64,000 nt of DNA from Sphingorhabdus sp. (lineage in GTDB: Bacteria; Pseudomonadota; Alphaproteobacteria; Sphingomonadales; Sphingomonadaceae): positions 1 through 64,000 of the forward strand of contig NZ_JAAVVZ010000006.1 in the NCBI RefSeq assembly GCF_023910635.1, in the 5' to 3' direction. Below are positions 21,038 through 31,122 of the stretch, piece after piece. Made by a program: the position numbers and the translations under genes. The notes under the pieces were generated by a model. The model was not told the DNA's origin. It made no database searches and saw nothing but the letters and a program-made list of their open reading frames with translations. The stretch's first letter is position 1, and the number at the start of each line of letters is the position of its first letter.

Positions 21038-21574
21038 TTATTTCTTAGCCGCAGCTTCTTTAGCGGCGTTCTTGACGGAAGATTTCTTTGCAGCCGCCTT
21101 TTCCGCAGCCGAAACCTTGGTCAGAACATCAACCTTGCCGCCTGCCTTTTCAACAGCTTCAATCGCTGCCTTTGACGCGCCAGCTACCGAGAAGTTTACC
21201 TTGGCGGTCAGTTCACCCTTTGCGAGCAGACGAACGCCATCTTTACCGCCACGCGCAAGGCCAGCGGCCTTCAATGCAGCATGGTCAACAACAGCCTTGA
21301 TGTCGATTTTCTTGGCGTCGATGAACTTCTGAATCATACCCAGATTTACTTCGGCATGGTCCTTGGCGAAGATATTGTTAAAGCCGCGCTTTGGAATACG
21401 CATGTGAAGTGGCATCTGACCGCCTTCAAATCCGTTGATTGAAACACCCGAACGGCTGGTCTGACCCTTTTGGCCGCGGCCTGAGGTTTTGCCCTTGCCT
21501 GAACCGATACCACGGCCAACGCGCATCCGACGATGGCGTGCGCCTTCGTTATCTTTAATGTCATTCAATTTCAT
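21038..21574 (-). CDS. rplO: 50S ribosomal protein L15
   Basis: The protein of about 178 aa begins [26 protein letters not shown], the L15 signature, with the conserved [10 protein letters not shown]. The C-terminal 30 residues are an Ala/Lys tail ([20 protein letters not shown]) longer than in E. coli L15 (144 aa). A second ATG at 21583 adds MHD and is less likely. It follows rpmD. Confidence 0.95.
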   Translation of the reverse strand: MKLNDIKDNEGARHRRMRVGRGIGSGKGKTSGRGQKGQTSRSGVSINGFEGGQMPLHMRIPKRGFNNIFAKDHAEVNLGMIQKFIDAKKIDIKAVVDHAALKAAGLARGGKDGVRLLAKGELTAKVNFSVAGASKAAIEAVEKAGGKVDVLTKVSAAEKAAAKKSSVKNAAKEAAAKK

Positions 21575-21613
21575 GTCGTGCACTCGCTTTCGCTTTAATT
21601 CGCGCTAATGTTA

Positions 21614-21790
21614 TCAGTCCTGAATTTGGACCATATGACGAACTGTGCGGATCATTCCGCGCACTTCGGCAGTGTCTTCGATTTCGACAACGCGGTTCAT
21701 CTTGTCAAGGCCAAGGCCTTTCAAAGTTGCGCGCTGCGAAGCGGGACGACGGATCGGCGAACCGGTCTGCTTAATCTTAATCTTCGCCAT
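21614..21790 (-). CDS. rpmD: 50S ribosomal protein L30
   Basis: This 58-aa gene is absent from the ORF track because of its length. The translation [20 protein letters not shown] continues to [17 protein letters not shown], which is typical of bacterial L30. It lies between rpsE and rplO as in other spc operons, with a start 5 bp after the rpsE stop. Confidence 0.97.
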   Translation of the reverse strand: MAKIKIKQTGSPIRRPASQRATLKGLGLDKMNRVVEIEDTAEVRGMIRTVRHMVQIQD

Positions 21791-21795
21791 ATCGA

Positions 21796-22506
21796 TTACT
21801 CCGCAATAGCTTCTGCGTCGGCTTCAGCAGTTTTGCTGCCACCGCGACCAAGAAGGTCGGCGATTTTCTTACCGCGACGCTGCGCTACCGACTTGGGGCT
21901 CGTCTGTTCAGACAAAGCCGCAAAAGTAGCACGGATCATGTTATATGGGTTCGACGTGCCGACCGACTTGGTCACAACGTCCGCAACACCAAGGCTTTCG
22001 AAGACGGCACGCATTGGGCCACCTGCGATGATGCCGGTACCCGCAGGTGCCGAACGCAATGTCACCTTGCCCGCGCCGAAATGACCCTTGCCGTCATGGT
22101 GCAAGGTGCGGCCATCTTTCAATGCAACGCGGATCATCGATTTCTTCGCAGCAGCGGTTGCCTTGTTAATGGCTTCTGGCACTTCGCGCGCCTTGCCATG
22201 TCCAAAGCCTACGCGACCCTGGCCATCGCCCACAACTACCAGTGCAGCAAAACCAAAGCGCTTACCGCCCTTAACTGTTTTCGAAACGCGGTTGATGTGG
22301 ACGAGCTTCTCGATCGTGCCATCATCTTCTTCCTGAGCTGGACGACGATCGTTGTTGTTACGACCACGGCCACCGCCGCTACCGCCACCACGATTGTCAC
22401 CGCCGCCACGACCGCCGCGACCGCGACGCTGGCCTTCAGGAGCGGCTGATTCAGGTGCTGCACCATCAGTGACGGGTGCAGTGCTTTCAGTGTTTTCAGC
22501 CATCAT
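21796..22506 (-). CDS. rpsE: 30S ribosomal protein S5 with RGG-rich extension
   Basis: The 236-aa protein has the S5 core from about residue 65 ([31 protein letters not shown]). E. coli S5 has 167 residues, so there is an N-terminal extension of about 60 residues: an acidic and alanine-rich start followed by Arg/Gly repeats ([20 protein letters not shown]). The extension keeps reading frame and GC character, and RGG tracts commonly bind RNA. The start overlaps the rplR stop by one base (TAATG). A second ATG one codon later is equally possible. Confidence 0.95.
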   Translation of the reverse strand: MMAENTESTAPVTDGAAPESAAPEGQRRGRGGRGGGDNRGGGSGGGRGRNNNDRRPAQEEDDGTIEKLVHINRVSKTVKGGKRFGFAALVVVGDGQGRVGFGHGKAREVPEAINKATAAAKKSMIRVALKDGRTLHHDGKGHFGAGKVTLRSAPAGTGIIAGGPMRAVFESLGVADVVTKSVGTSNPYNMIRATFAALSEQTSPKSVAQRRGKKIADLLGRGGSKTAEADAEAIAE

Positions 22507-22859
22507 TAGAACTCCAATCCGCCTTCGCGCGCTGCATCTGCAAGCGCTTTGACGCGACCGTGAAACAGGAACCCGCCACGATCAAATACCACGCTGGAAA
22601 TGCCAGCCTTCTTGGCAGCTTCGGCTACCCGCTTGCCAACGTCTGCAGCAGCTTCGGTTGTCGAGCCGTTCTTCGCCTTCACGTCCTTGTCGAGGGTCGA
22701 AGCGGACGCAATGGTCGCACCCTTCGAATCGTCAATGACTTGCGCGTAGATGTGACGGCCAGTGCGGTGCACGGAAAGACGCGGACGTCCAGCAACCTGC
22801 GCCCGCAACTTGGAGCGAACGCGCTGACGGCGACGTGCAAAGAGAGACAGTTTTGCCAT
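22506..22859 (-). CDS. rplR: 50S ribosomal protein L18
   Basis: The 117-aa 5S-rRNA-binding protein begins [20 protein letters not shown] and contains [21 protein letters not shown]. It sits between rplF and rpsE with single-base overlaps at both ends, typical of the spc operon here. Confidence 0.98.
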   Translation of the reverse strand: MAKLSLFARRRQRVRSKLRAQVAGRPRLSVHRTGRHIYAQVIDDSKGATIASASTLDKDVKAKNGSTTEAAADVGKRVAEAAKKAGISSVVFDRGGFLFHGRVKALADAAREGGLEF

Positions 22860-23392
22860 TATTTCTTCTTCCCTTCCTTGCGGAAGATATATTCGCCGCG
22901 GTACTTGATGCCCTTGCCCTTATAAGGCTCTGGCTTCCTCCAGCGGCGAATTTCGGCAGCAACCTGCCCAACCTTCTGCTTGTCGATACCTGAAATTTCC
23001 ACCGTGGTGTTATCAGGCGTCTTGATTTCGATGCCGTCCGGGATCGCGAAGTCAACATCATGGCTGTAGCCAAGTTGCAACTTCAACATCTTGCCCTGGC
23101 TGTTGGCACGATAACCAACGCCGGTGATTTCAAGCACCTTGGTAAAGCCCTCAGTCACACCGGTGACCAAATTCTGCACCAGCGTCCGCTGCATGCCCCA
23201 AAAGGCGCGTGCCGCTTTGCTGCCATTCGCAGGCTTCACCAAGAGACCATCATCCTGCATCTCGTAGGAGATCAGGTCGCTCATCGGCATTTTCAGTTCG
23301 CCCTTCGGCCCTTTGACCGACAGCGTGCCCGCTTCCATGCTGGCAGTAACGCCCGCAGGAATGGGGACAGGTTTCTTACCAATGCGGCTCAT
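22859..23392 (-). CDS. rplF: 50S ribosomal protein L6
   Basis: The 177-aa protein starts [18 protein letters not shown] and has the C-terminal [14 protein letters not shown] signature. It is located between rpsH and rplR in the spc operon. Its length equals that of E. coli L6. Confidence 0.98.
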   Translation of the reverse strand: MSRIGKKPVPIPAGVTASMEAGTLSVKGPKGELKMPMSDLISYEMQDDGLLVKPANGSKAARAFWGMQRTLVQNLVTGVTEGFTKVLEITGVGYRANSQGKMLKLQLGYSHDVDFAIPDGIEIKTPDNTTVEISGIDKQKVGQVAAEIRRWRKPEPYKGKGIKYRGEYIFRKEGKKK

Positions 23393-23787
23393 TAGAATAC
23401 CTCCGCCAGGATTTCGCCGCCGACATTCTGTGCACGCGCTTCGGCGTCCGACAGAACGCCCTTGGGCGTCGAAACGATGGTGATACCAAGGCCGTTACGG
23501 ATAACCGGAAGCTCTTGGCTTCCTGAATATACGCGGCGACCTGGCTTTGAAACACGGGCGACATGCTGAATTGCAGGCGCGCCTTCGAAATATTTCAGCT
23601 CAATGCGGATGCCCTTATGTGCACCCAAGGCTTCTTCGCTGTAACCACGAATATAGCCTTCACGCTGCAACACATCGAGGACGCGGGTCCGCAGGCTGGA
23701 CGCTGGCGAGACTACAGAGTCTTTCTTCGCCCGCTGGCCGTTGCGGATACGGGTGAGCATATCACCCAAAGGATCGGTCATTGCCAT
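23392..23787 (-). CDS. rpsH: 30S ribosomal protein S8
   Basis: The 131-aa protein begins with [19 protein letters not shown] and ends [20 protein letters not shown], diagnostic for S8. In E. coli S8 also represses the spc operon by binding its mRNA near rplE. Whether this holds here is not visible. Confidence 0.98.
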   Translation of the reverse strand: MAMTDPLGDMLTRIRNGQRAKKDSVVSPASSLRTRVLDVLQREGYIRGYSEEALGAHKGIRIELKYFEGAPAIQHVARVSKPGRRVYSGSQELPVIRNGLGITIVSTPKGVLSDAEARAQNVGGEILAEVF

Positions 23788-23798
23788 CTATCTTATCC

Positions 23799-24104
23799 TT
23801 ACCAGCTCGACTTCGTAACGCCCGGGATCATGCCCTTATTGGCAAGATTACGCAGTTCGATACGGTTCAGCTTGAATTTACGGTATACGCCGCGAGGACG
23901 CCCGGTGGTTTCGCAACGGTTGCGCACGCGGTGCGGGTTACCATTACGAGGAATTTCAGCCATTTTCAGGCGAGCGATCAAACGCTCGCTATCATCAAGC
24001 GACTGGTCTTTCGCCATCGCCTTAAGCTTCGCGTAGCGACCGGCATATTTCTTAGCCAGCTTCTTACGACGCTCGTTCTTGTTTATGGAGCTCAGTTTAG
24101 CCAT
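23799..24104 (-). CDS. rpsN: 30S ribosomal protein S14
   Basis: The 101-aa protein is the zinc-free (C-minus) form: no CxxC pairs are present, and [16 protein letters not shown] and the final KSSW match the family. It is located between rplE and rpsH. Confidence 0.98.
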   Translation of the reverse strand: MAKLSSINKNERRKKLAKKYAGRYAKLKAMAKDQSLDDSERLIARLKMAEIPRNGNPHRVRNRCETTGRPRGVYRKFKLNRIELRNLANKGMIPGVTKSSW

Positions 24105-24688
24105 TATGCAGCCGCCTTTTCATCAGCTTCTTCTACTGGGAACGGGAAGCCGAACAGCTTAAGCAGTTCGCGCGCCTCGTCATCCGAGTTTGCCGAAGTC
24201 GTTACGATCACATCCATTCCGCGCACCACGTCGATGGCGTCATAGCTGATTTCTGGGAAAATGATCTGTTCCTTAAGACCCATGGCGAAGTTGCCACGAC
24301 CATCAAAGCTCTTTGGATTCAGACCGCGGAAATCGCGAATACGTGGCATCGCGATCGTAACCAAACGGTCAAGGAATTCATACATCTGGGCACCGCGCAG
24401 CGTTACTTTCACGCCGATTGGCATGCCTTCACGCAGCTTAAAACCAGCGATCGACTTCTTCGCCTTGGTGACGACCGGCTTTTGACCAGCAATCAGTTCC
24501 ATTTCGGCCAGAGCGGTCGTAACCTTCTTTTTGTCCTGCGACCCTTCGCCCACACCCATGTTGAGCGTGATCTTCTCGATCTTTGGAACAGCAAAGCGGT
24601 TAGCATAACCGAACTTTTCAGTCAGACCCTTTACAACGGTTTCGTCGTAAAGCTTCTTCATGCGAGGCGTGTATTTAGTATCAGCCAC
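24104..24688 (-). CDS. rplE: 50S ribosomal protein L5
   Basis: The 194-aa 5S-rRNA-binding protein contains [20 protein letters not shown] and [20 protein letters not shown]. The C-terminal tail ([11 protein letters not shown]) is slightly extended relative to E. coli L5 (179 aa). Its start overlaps rplX by 8 bp. Confidence 0.98.
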   Translation of the reverse strand: MADTKYTPRMKKLYDETVVKGLTEKFGYANRFAVPKIEKITLNMGVGEGSQDKKKVTTALAEMELIAGQKPVVTKAKKSIAGFKLREGMPIGVKVTLRGAQMYEFLDRLVTIAMPRIRDFRGLNPKSFDGRGNFAMGLKEQIIFPEISYDAIDVVRGMDVIVTTSANSDDEARELLKLFGFPFPVEEADEKAAA

Positions 24689-25001
24689 TGATCGTCTCCC
24701 CGGACTTCACGGCCACACGGACCTTCTTGCCGTCCTTGGTTTCCACGCGAACGCGTGTTGCCTTGCCGGTCTTGGGATCCGCCAATGCCACATTTGAAAT
24801 GTGCAGCGGAGCTTCGAAGCGGTCGAGACCGCCCTGCGGGTTAGCCTGCGAAGCTTTCCGGTGACGCACAGCGATGTTGACGCCAGAAACGACGACTTTG
24901 CTGTCCTTAGGCATCACGGCGGTTACTTCGCCAGATTTGCCCTTGTCTTTACCGGCAAGCACGACGACCGTGTCACCCTTTTTGATTTTTGCCAGAGCCA
25001 T
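24681..25001 (-). CDS. rplX: 50S ribosomal protein L24
   Basis: The 106-aa assembly-initiator protein shows the KOW motif [19 protein letters not shown] and [18 protein letters not shown]. It lies between rplN and rplE. Confidence 0.98.
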   Translation of the reverse strand: MALAKIKKGDTVVVLAGKDKGKSGEVTAVMPKDSKVVVSGVNIAVRHRKASQANPQGGLDRFEAPLHISNVALADPKTGKATRVRVETKDGKKVRVAVKSGETISG

Positions 25002-25003
25002 TA

Positions 25004-25372
25004 TTATAGCACCTCCGGTGCCAAGCTGATGATTTTCATGTGGTTCTTGGCACGCAGTTCGCGAACAACTGGTCCGAAAATACGTGTGCCAATCGGCTCC
25101 TTATTGTTACCGATAAGCACAGCAGCGTTAGAGTCGAAGCGAATGACCGAGCCATCGGCACGGCGGATGTCTTTGCGGGTGCGAACGATAACGGCCTTAT
25201 GCACGTCACCCTTCTTAACCTTACCACGCGGCGCAGCTTCCTTGATCGACACCACGATGATGTCGCCAACGCCAGCCACGCGACGCTTGGAACCGCCAAG
25301 CACCTTAATGCACTGAACGCGCTTTGCGCCGCTGTTGTCCGCAACATCGAGGTTGGATTGCATCTGAATCAT
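25004..25372 (-). CDS. rplN: 50S ribosomal protein L14
   Basis: The 122-aa protein begins [20 protein letters not shown] and has the expected family length. It is the first gene of the spc segment, directly after rpsQ. Confidence 0.98.
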   Translation of the reverse strand: MIQMQSNLDVADNSGAKRVQCIKVLGGSKRRVAGVGDIIVVSIKEAAPRGKVKKGDVHKAVIVRTRKDIRRADGSVIRFDSNAAVLIGNNKEPIGTRIFGPVVRELRAKNHMKIISLAPEVL

Positions 25373-25376
25373 GGGA

Positions 25377-25643
25377 TCAATCCTCCGTTGTTGCTGCGAC
25401 CGGGGCTACAGCGGCATCAGCCACCAAGCGCCAGGTCTTGTTCTTGGAAATCGGCGCACACTCTTCGATGCGGACGACCTGCCCCTCTTTGACGACGTTG
25501 TTTTCGTCATGGGCGTGATACTTCTTTGTGCGACGGATGATCTTGCCGTAAAGCGGGTGCTTCACTTTGCGCTCGACCAGAACGACAATTGTCTTGTCAT
25601 TCTTGTCGGAGACCACGGTCCCGGTGAGAATACGTTTTGGCAT
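25377..25643 (-). CDS. rpsQ: 30S ribosomal protein S17
   Basis: The 88-aa protein starts [20 protein letters not shown] and contains the [19 protein letters not shown] core. The ORF in the track begins 31 codons earlier inside rpmC sequence; ATG 25643 is the family start. It is the last gene of the S10 segment. Confidence 0.97.
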   Translation of the reverse strand: MPKRILTGTVVSDKNDKTIVVLVERKVKHPLYGKIIRRTKKYHAHDENNVVKEGQVVRIEECAPISKNKTWRLVADAAVAPVAATTED

Positions 25644-25653
25644 GGGTAGCTCC

Positions 25654-25863
25654 TTATGCCGTCTTTGCGGCGGCGCGCTGGCGCTCACCCTGCAGGGTTT
25701 TGATGCGGGCGATGTCACGACGCACTTCACGCACACGTGCCGGCTTTTCCATCTGGCCAGTGGCCGATTGGAAACGCAGGTTAAACGCTTCGCGCTTCAA
25801 TTCGCCGAGCTGAACAGCAAGCTGATCGTCGCTCCTGACGCGGAGATCTTCGGTTTTGCTCAT
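25654..25863 (-). CDS. rpmC: 50S ribosomal protein L29
   Basis: The 69-aa protein near the polypeptide exit has the family pattern [20 protein letters not shown] and [10 protein letters not shown]. It is located between rplP and rpsQ, 1 bp after the rplP stop. Confidence 0.97.
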   Translation of the reverse strand: MSKTEDLRVRSDDQLAVQLGELKREAFNLRFQSATGQMEKPARVREVRRDIARIKTLQGERQRAAAKTA

Positions 25864-25864
25864 C

Positions 25865-26299
25865 TTATGATGCTCCCAGATGCGAGGTGTCGCCGAGACG
25901 CGCCACGACCTTGGTCTTGATTGGCAGTTTCATGGCTGCACGCTGAAATGCGACAGCTGCGATTGGACCAGGAACACCGTCGAGTTCAAACATGATGCGG
26001 CCAGGTTTAACCTTGGCTGCCCAATATTCGACCGAACCCTTGCCCTTACCCTGACGAACTTCGGCAGGCTTTTTCGTGACTGGCACGTCCGGAAAGATGC
26101 GGATCCACAAACGTCCCTGACGCTTGATATGACGCGTAATCGCGCGGCGGGCCGCTTCGATCTGACGTGCAGTAATCCGCTCTGGCTCAAGCGCCTTCAG
26201 GCCGTAAGAACCGAAGTTCAGGTCAGACCCGCCCTTGGCTTCGCCCTTGATACGTCCCTTAAACTGCTTACGGAACTTTGTTTTCTTTGGTTGCAACAT
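25865..26299 (-). CDS. rplP: 50S ribosomal protein L16
   Basis: The 144-aa protein begins [20 protein letters not shown] and has [20 protein letters not shown]. It organises the tRNA A-site region of the large subunit. It is located after rpsC. Confidence 0.98.
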   Translation of the reverse strand: MLQPKKTKFRKQFKGRIKGEAKGGSDLNFGSYGLKALEPERITARQIEAARRAITRHIKRQGRLWIRIFPDVPVTKKPAEVRQGKGKGSVEYWAAKVKPGRIMFELDGVPGPIAAVAFQRAAMKLPIKTKVVARLGDTSHLGAS

Positions 26300-26315
26300 G
26301 TCTAGTTCCTAACCT

Positions 26316-27020
26316 TTAGCGGCGGTCAGACTGCGGACGGACGCCGGAAGTCTGCGCTTCCATCATCAGCCGGTCAGTTGCCATTGGGTCATGACCCAAG
26401 ATTTCGCCTTTGAAGATCCAGCATTTAATGCCGATGATGCCATAAGCAGTCAGCGCTTCAGCTTCGGCATAGTCAATGTTGGCACGAAGGGTATGTGCAG
26501 GCACGCGGCCTTCGCGGTATGATTCAACGCGGGCAATTTCTGCGCCACCCAAACGACCCCCGCAGGTGATCTTGATGCCTTCCGCACCCAAACGCATGGC
26601 AGACTGCATCGCGCGCTTCATGGCGCGACGGAAAGCGATACGGCGGATAAGCTGGTCAGCAATGCCTTGCGCTACGAGCTTTGCGTCAACTTCCGGCTTG
26701 CGGATTTCAACGATGTTCAACGACACTTCAGCGGTGGTGAACTTGTTGATCAGCTTCTTCAGCTTTTCAATGTCTGCACCCTTCTTGCCGATGATCACGC
26801 CAGGACGGGCTGCGTAGATTGAAACGCGGCAGTTCTTGGCAGGACGCTCGATAACGACCTTTGAAATCGCTGCTTGTGGCAGTGTTTCAAAGATGAACTT
26901 GCGGATTTTGATATCTTCCAGAAGCATGCGGCCATATTCCGCACCTTCGGCGTACCAACGGCTATCCCAAGTCCGGTTGATTTGCAGGCGAAGCCCGATT
27001 GGATTTGATTTCTGACCCAT
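26316..27020 (-). CDS. rpsC: 30S ribosomal protein S3
   Basis: The 234-aa protein starts [20 protein letters not shown]. It contains the KH motif [16 protein letters not shown] and the C-terminal domain [20 protein letters not shown]. It is at the mRNA entry site of the small subunit. Confidence 0.98.
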   Translation of the reverse strand: MGQKSNPIGLRLQINRTWDSRWYAEGAEYGRMLLEDIKIRKFIFETLPQAAISKVVIERPAKNCRVSIYAARPGVIIGKKGADIEKLKKLINKFTTAEVSLNIVEIRKPEVDAKLVAQGIADQLIRRIAFRRAMKRAMQSAMRLGAEGIKITCGGRLGGAEIARVESYREGRVPAHTLRANIDYAEAEALTAYGIIGIKCWIFKGEILGHDPMATDRLMMEAQTSGVRPQSDRR

Positions 27021-27023
27021 GAC

Positions 27024-27404
27024 TTATGCCTCTTCTTGCTGTTCGCGCACAACGATACGCAGACGGCTGAATGGTTTAACGATCCGGCTCGACTTGCCGC
27101 GGCCGCGGGCCATGAAACGCTTCATGGTCAGCGCCTTGCCAACGCTTGCCTCGGCGACGACAAGGCTGTCGACATCAAGATTGTGGTTGTTTTCGGCGTT
27201 GGCGATGGCGGATGCCAGAACCTTGCGCACGTCATCTGCCATTCCCTTGGTGGAGAATTTCAGGATGTTGAGCGCGTCTTCGGCTTTCTTGCCACGGATC
27301 AGCGCGGCAACGAGACCAAGCTTCTGAGCCGAACCACGGATGGTTGTGCCCACTGCCAGTGCTTCGTTGTCGGCGACACGACGGGGTGCGGATGCCTTAC
27401 CCAT
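27024..27404 (-). CDS. rplV: 50S ribosomal protein L22
   Basis: The 126-aa protein has the signature of L22 ([20 protein letters not shown]) and ends in the exit-tunnel loop [18 protein letters not shown]. The mutation-prone loop looks wild type. It lies between rpsS and rpsC. Confidence 0.98.
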   Translation of the reverse strand: MGKASAPRRVADNEALAVGTTIRGSAQKLGLVAALIRGKKAEDALNILKFSTKGMADDVRKVLASAIANAENNHNLDVDSLVVAEASVGKALTMKRFMARGRGKSSRIVKPFSRLRIVVREQQEEA

Positions 27405-27679
27405 TAGCGTTTGCCCTTCTTATCTGCGCCATGGCCATGATAAGTGCGCGTTGGAGCGAACTCACCAAGCTTATGACCGACCATGTCCTCATTCACCGAA
27501 ACGGGAATGAACTTATGGCCATTATAGACGCTGAACGTCAGGCCAACGAACTGAGGCAGGATTGTCGAGCGACGCGACCAAGTCTTGATTGGTGCAGCCT
27601 TCGATGCTTCCTGAGCGGTTTCTGCTTTTTTCAACAGATAGAGGTCAACAAACGGACCTTTCCAGACGGAACGAGACAT
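27404..27679 (-). CDS. rpsS: 30S ribosomal protein S19
   Basis: The 91-aa protein begins [20 protein letters not shown] and includes [20 protein letters not shown]. It is located in the S10 segment between rplB and rplV. Confidence 0.98.
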   Translation of the reverse strand: MSRSVWKGPFVDLYLLKKAETAQEASKAAPIKTWSRRSTILPQFVGLTFSVYNGHKFIPVSVNEDMVGHKLGEFAPTRTYHGHGADKKGKR

Positions 27680-27682
27680 GAG

Positions 27683-28519
27683 TTACCTCTTCTTCTTAGC
27701 ATGCCGCGAACGGATGATCATCCGGTCGGTCGACTTGTTGCTGCGGGTACGAGCACCCTTTGTTGGCTTACCCCAAGGTGTAACCGGATGGCGGCCACCT
27801 GAAGTACGACCCTCACCACCACCATGCGGGTGATCGACTGGGTTCTTAGCAACACCGCGCGTCAGCGGGCGAATACCGCGCCAACGGTTACGGCCTGCCT
27901 TAGCAAGTGTCGTGTTCGAGTTGTCAGGGTTCGAAACCGCACCAACTGTGCCCATGCAAGTGCCGAGAATGTAGCGCTGCTCACCTGAGTTCAGGCGAAC
28001 GATAACGCGACCACCGTCACGACCAACGAGTTGCACATATGTGCCCGCCGAACGGGCGATCTGGCCACCCTTGCCGGGCTTCATTTCGATGTTGTGGCAA
28101 ATGGTGCCAACCGGCATCTGGCTCAGCAACATTGCGTTACCAGGCTTAACGTCGGTCTTTTCGCCAGCGACAATAGAATCACCAACGGCGAGACGCTGCG
28201 GCGCAATGATGTAAGCCAATTCACCGTCTTCGTACTTTACAAGCGCGATGAAGGCAGAACGGTTGGGGTCATATTCCAGACGCTCAACCGTTGCAGGCAT
28301 ATCCCATTTACGACGCTTGAAGTCGATCAGACGATATTTCTGCTTGTGACCGCCGCCGATACCGCGCGACGTCACATGACCCTTGTTGTTACGGCCGCCG
28401 GTCTTGCTCTTGCCTTCGGTCAGACCCTTTACAGGACCGCCTTTGTACAAGCTTGACCGGTCAACCAGCACAAGGCCGCGACGGGCGGGGCTAGTTGGTT
28501 TGTAGCTTTTGAGTGCCAT
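27683..28519 (-). CDS. rplB: 50S ribosomal protein L2
   Basis: The 278-aa protein has [20 protein letters not shown] at the start and the [20 protein letters not shown] loop near the peptidyl-transferase centre, which includes the conserved histidine. The standard length is retained. Confidence 0.98.
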   Translation of the reverse strand: MALKSYKPTSPARRGLVLVDRSSLYKGGPVKGLTEGKSKTGGRNNKGHVTSRGIGGGHKQKYRLIDFKRRKWDMPATVERLEYDPNRSAFIALVKYEDGELAYIIAPQRLAVGDSIVAGEKTDVKPGNAMLLSQMPVGTICHNIEMKPGKGGQIARSAGTYVQLVGRDGGRVIVRLNSGEQRYILGTCMGTVGAVSNPDNSNTTLAKAGRNRWRGIRPLTRGVAKNPVDHPHGGGEGRTSGGRHPVTPWGKPTKGARTRSNKSTDRMIIRSRHAKKKR

Positions 28520-28529
28520 TATCCTGCCC

Positions 28530-28838
28530 TTAAATACCGGTGGTCACGTCGATGCTCTGGCCTTCGGCCAAAGTTACGATCGCTTTTTTGACATCCGAGC
28601 GCTTGTAGGGCTTGCCCTTCCAACGCTTGGTTTTGCCCTTTTGCACGAGGGTGTTCACGTTCGTGACCTTCACATCGAACAAGGCCTCTACGGCTGCCTT
28701 GATCTGTGGCTTGGTCGAGCTTCCCGTAACCTTGAACACAACAGCGTTATGTTCCGACAGCAGGGTTGCTTTTTCGGTGATGTGCGGGGCAACGATGACG
28801 TCATAATGACGCACGTCGATTGCTTTATCCTTAGCCAT
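28530..28838 (-). CDS. rplW: 50S ribosomal protein L23
   Basis: The 102-aa protein near the polypeptide exit contains [20 protein letters not shown] and [20 protein letters not shown], matching L23. It overlaps the rplD stop by one base. Confidence 0.97.
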   Translation of the reverse strand: MAKDKAIDVRHYDVIVAPHITEKATLLSEHNAVVFKVTGSSTKPQIKAAVEALFDVKVTNVNTLVQKGKTKRWKGKPYKRSDVKKAIVTLAEGQSIDVTTGI

Positions 28839-29479
28839 TAGTTGGCACCTCCCGTAAGGGCGAAGCGTGCTTCCAACTTCTCGACCGCAGCGCGGGTCAA
28901 AACCAGAGTGTCATGCTTCAGGATGTCATAAACATTCGCGCCAACGGCTGGCATCACGTTGATGCCGACCAGATTAGCCGAAGCCAGACGGAAATTGTCG
29001 CTGACGGCGTCGCCATCGATAACCAATGTCGACTTGCCGAAACCGAGCTTGCCAACTTGACCCTTAAGCGCCGCAGTCTTTGCAGCAGCCAGATCAAGAT
29101 TTTCAAGAACGATTAACGAACCCGACTTTGCTTTGCTCGAAAGCGCCATCTTCAGACCCAATGAACGGATCTTCTTGTTCAACGACGGGTTAAAGTCACG
29201 CAGACGGGCACCATGGGCCTTACCACCACCGATGAAGATCGGCGCAGCGCGGTCACCGTGACGGGCAGTACCGCCACCCTTCTGGTTACCAAATTTCTTG
29301 CCGGTGCGTGCAACGTCCGAACGCTCACGGGTAGGACGAGCCGTACCGCGGGCCTTCTCACGCTGCCAGGTGACAACACGGTGCAAAATGTCGGCGCGTG
29401 GCTCAATGCCAAATACGTCGTCATTCAGGTCGATGTCGCCCTTTGCTTTGGCGTCGAGGGTTTGAACCTTGAGCTTCAT
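28838..29479 (-). CDS. rplD: 50S ribosomal protein L4
   Basis: The 213-aa protein has [20 protein letters not shown] and [20 protein letters not shown], the tunnel-lining loop. In E. coli L4 also represses the S10 operon by binding its leader. A matching leader is not evident here. Confidence 0.97.
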   Translation of the reverse strand: MKLKVQTLDAKAKGDIDLNDDVFGIEPRADILHRVVTWQREKARGTARPTRERSDVARTGKKFGNQKGGGTARHGDRAAPIFIGGGKAHGARLRDFNPSLNKKIRSLGLKMALSSKAKSGSLIVLENLDLAAAKTAALKGQVGKLGFGKSTLVIDGDAVSDNFRLASANLVGINVMPAVGANVYDILKHDTLVLTRAAVEKLEARFALTGGAN

Positions 29480-29482
29480 GGT

Positions 29483-30340
29483 TTAGCCCTCCTTCTTTTC
29501 TTCGCCGGCGTCTGCAGCAGGTGCTTCAACAGCAGCGGCTTCGACAGCGGGTGCAGCTTCAGCGGGGACCTCAATAGAGGGCGCTTCAGCTTCGACGGCT
29601 GGAGTGTCTGCAACGTCCACTTCGGTGTTGATGATGACGTCTTCAGCTATTGGAGCCTCATTGTCATTCTTCAACGCACCGGGGAATGGAGCAGCCTCAG
29701 GGGTGGGAACCTTCACCGCGTCACGAACAAGCAACCAGCCATTCTTCGCACCAGGGACAGAGCCCTTCACGAAAATGAGACCGCGCGCGACATCTGTGCG
29801 GACGATTTCGAGATTCTGCTGTGTACGCTGACGGTCGCCCATGTGGCCGGCCATTTTCTTGTTCTTGAACACCTTGCCCGGATCCTGGCGTTGGCCAGTC
29901 GAACCATGGGCACGGTGGGTAATCGAAACACCATGCGATGCACGCATACCGCCGAAGCCCCAACGCTTCATAGCGCCGGCAAAGCCCTTGCCCTGCGTGT
30001 GGCCAGTAATGTCAACCAATTGGCCGTCAATGAAATGGTCCGCAGAAACGGTGGCACCGACTGGCAACAAGCCATCAGCATTATCAACGCGGAATTCAGC
30101 GACGCGAGCTTTTGGCTCGATTTGTGCTTTAGCGAATTCGCCACGTTGCGGTTTGTTTACATTTTTCGCTTTACGGGCTCCTGCACCAAGGCGGACGGCA
30201 AAATAACCATCGCGTTCCTCGTTACGAGCTCCGACCACTTGGCAGCCTTCCAGCGCCAATACGGTGACAGGAACGTGACGGCCGTCTTCATTGAAGAGGC
30301 GCATCATACCCATCTTTTTCGCGATCACGCCAGTGCGCAT
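29483..30340 (-). CDS. rplC: 50S ribosomal protein L3 with acidic C-terminal extension
   Basis: The 285-aa protein has the L3 core up to the [18 protein letters not shown] region. It then carries an extra tail of about 75 residues rich in Ala, Glu and Val ([18 protein letters not shown]). E. coli L3 is 209 residues. The tail keeps frame and lacks recognisable domains. It is preceded by a 323-bp gap after rpsJ, so it may have its own promoter. Confidence 0.95.
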   Translation of the reverse strand: MRTGVIAKKMGMMRLFNEDGRHVPVTVLALEGCQVVGARNEERDGYFAVRLGAGARKAKNVNKPQRGEFAKAQIEPKARVAEFRVDNADGLLPVGATVSADHFIDGQLVDITGHTQGKGFAGAMKRWGFGGMRASHGVSITHRAHGSTGQRQDPGKVFKNKKMAGHMGDRQRTQQNLEIVRTDVARGLIFVKGSVPGAKNGWLLVRDAVKVPTPEAAPFPGALKNDNEAPIAEDVIINTEVDVADTPAVEAEAPSIEVPAEAAPAVEAAAVEAPAADAGEEKKEG

Positions 30341-30663
30341 GATCCATACTCCAACTTATGTCAGAGGCCCGGCTGGCACGATTGCCAGGAGGGCGTGACG
30401 CCTAAATCCAGCCCTGAATTCTAAGCATTGCCCCGTCCGGGCTAGGCACCAGTGGCACACCTTAATGCGCAATCTGGTAAGACGGGGAACGCAGCCCGGG
30501 CCAAATTACTCCGAAGAGTGACGCCCGGCGGTATTCCATTGTCCTCAGGGCCGAAGCCCCAATTTCGTAACCCCGACCGTAGCTGGGGCCTCAAGCAGCG
30601 TAGCGCTTGACCTATCTAGACCCCGGATCAAGTCCGGGGCTGCGCGTGCTTAATCCTTGCGGA
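30341..30663 (-). other. rpsJ-rplC intergenic leader (323 bp)
   Basis: No ORF of any credible kind lies here. The region contains the palindrome CCCCGGATCAAGTCCGGGG at 30621-30639 and several shorter GC-rich inverted repeats such as CCCGGGC and GCCCGG with ACGGGG/CCCCGT. In E. coli these genes are adjacent. The gap may be an mRNA leader or a repeat insertion. Nothing in it allows a firm regulatory call. Confidence 0.5.
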
Positions 30664-30975
30664 TTAAGCAAGCTTGATTTCGACATTCACACCAGCAGCA
30701 AGATCGAGCTTCATAAGCGCGTCTACGGTCTGTGGCGTGGGCTGCACAATGTCGAGCAACCTTTTATATGTCCGAACTTCGAACTGCTCGCGCGACTTTT
30801 TGTCGACGTGCGGCCCGCGGTTTACGGTGAACTTTTCGATACGAGTAGGAAGTGGAATTGGCCCACGAATAAGTGCGCCTGTGCGGCGAGCTGTGTCGGC
30901 AATATCGCCAGTCGCCTGATCGAGGACGCGATGGTCAAATGCTTTCAGACGGATGCGAATATTTTGCGTTTCCAT
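30664..30975 (-). CDS. rpsJ: 30S ribosomal protein S10
   Basis: The 103-aa protein starts [20 protein letters not shown] and contains [20 protein letters not shown] and a C-terminal VNVEIKL. The track ORF has six extra codons upstream. It also acts in transcription antitermination (NusE). It lies directly downstream of tuf. Confidence 0.97.
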   Translation of the reverse strand: METQNIRIRLKAFDHRVLDQATGDIADTARRTGALIRGPIPLPTRIEKFTVNRGPHVDKKSREQFEVRTYKRLLDIVQPTPQTVDALMKLDLAAGVNVEIKLA

Positions 30976-31122
30976 GGTCTCACCAATTTCCAAATTCTAT
31001 CAATATCAAAGAGCCGAAAAACAGCCACTCCGACTTACGCTTTCGAAGCCGGAGCAACTGTTTTAAATTTTTTAAAACCGCCCCGCCCGAATCAAGGATT
31101 CAGGCGGGATGCGAGGCCTATA

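Noticed and set aside
29213-30424. 403-aa plus-strand ORF
   Set aside because: Antisense to rplD and rplC; a shadow of conserved ribosomal genes.
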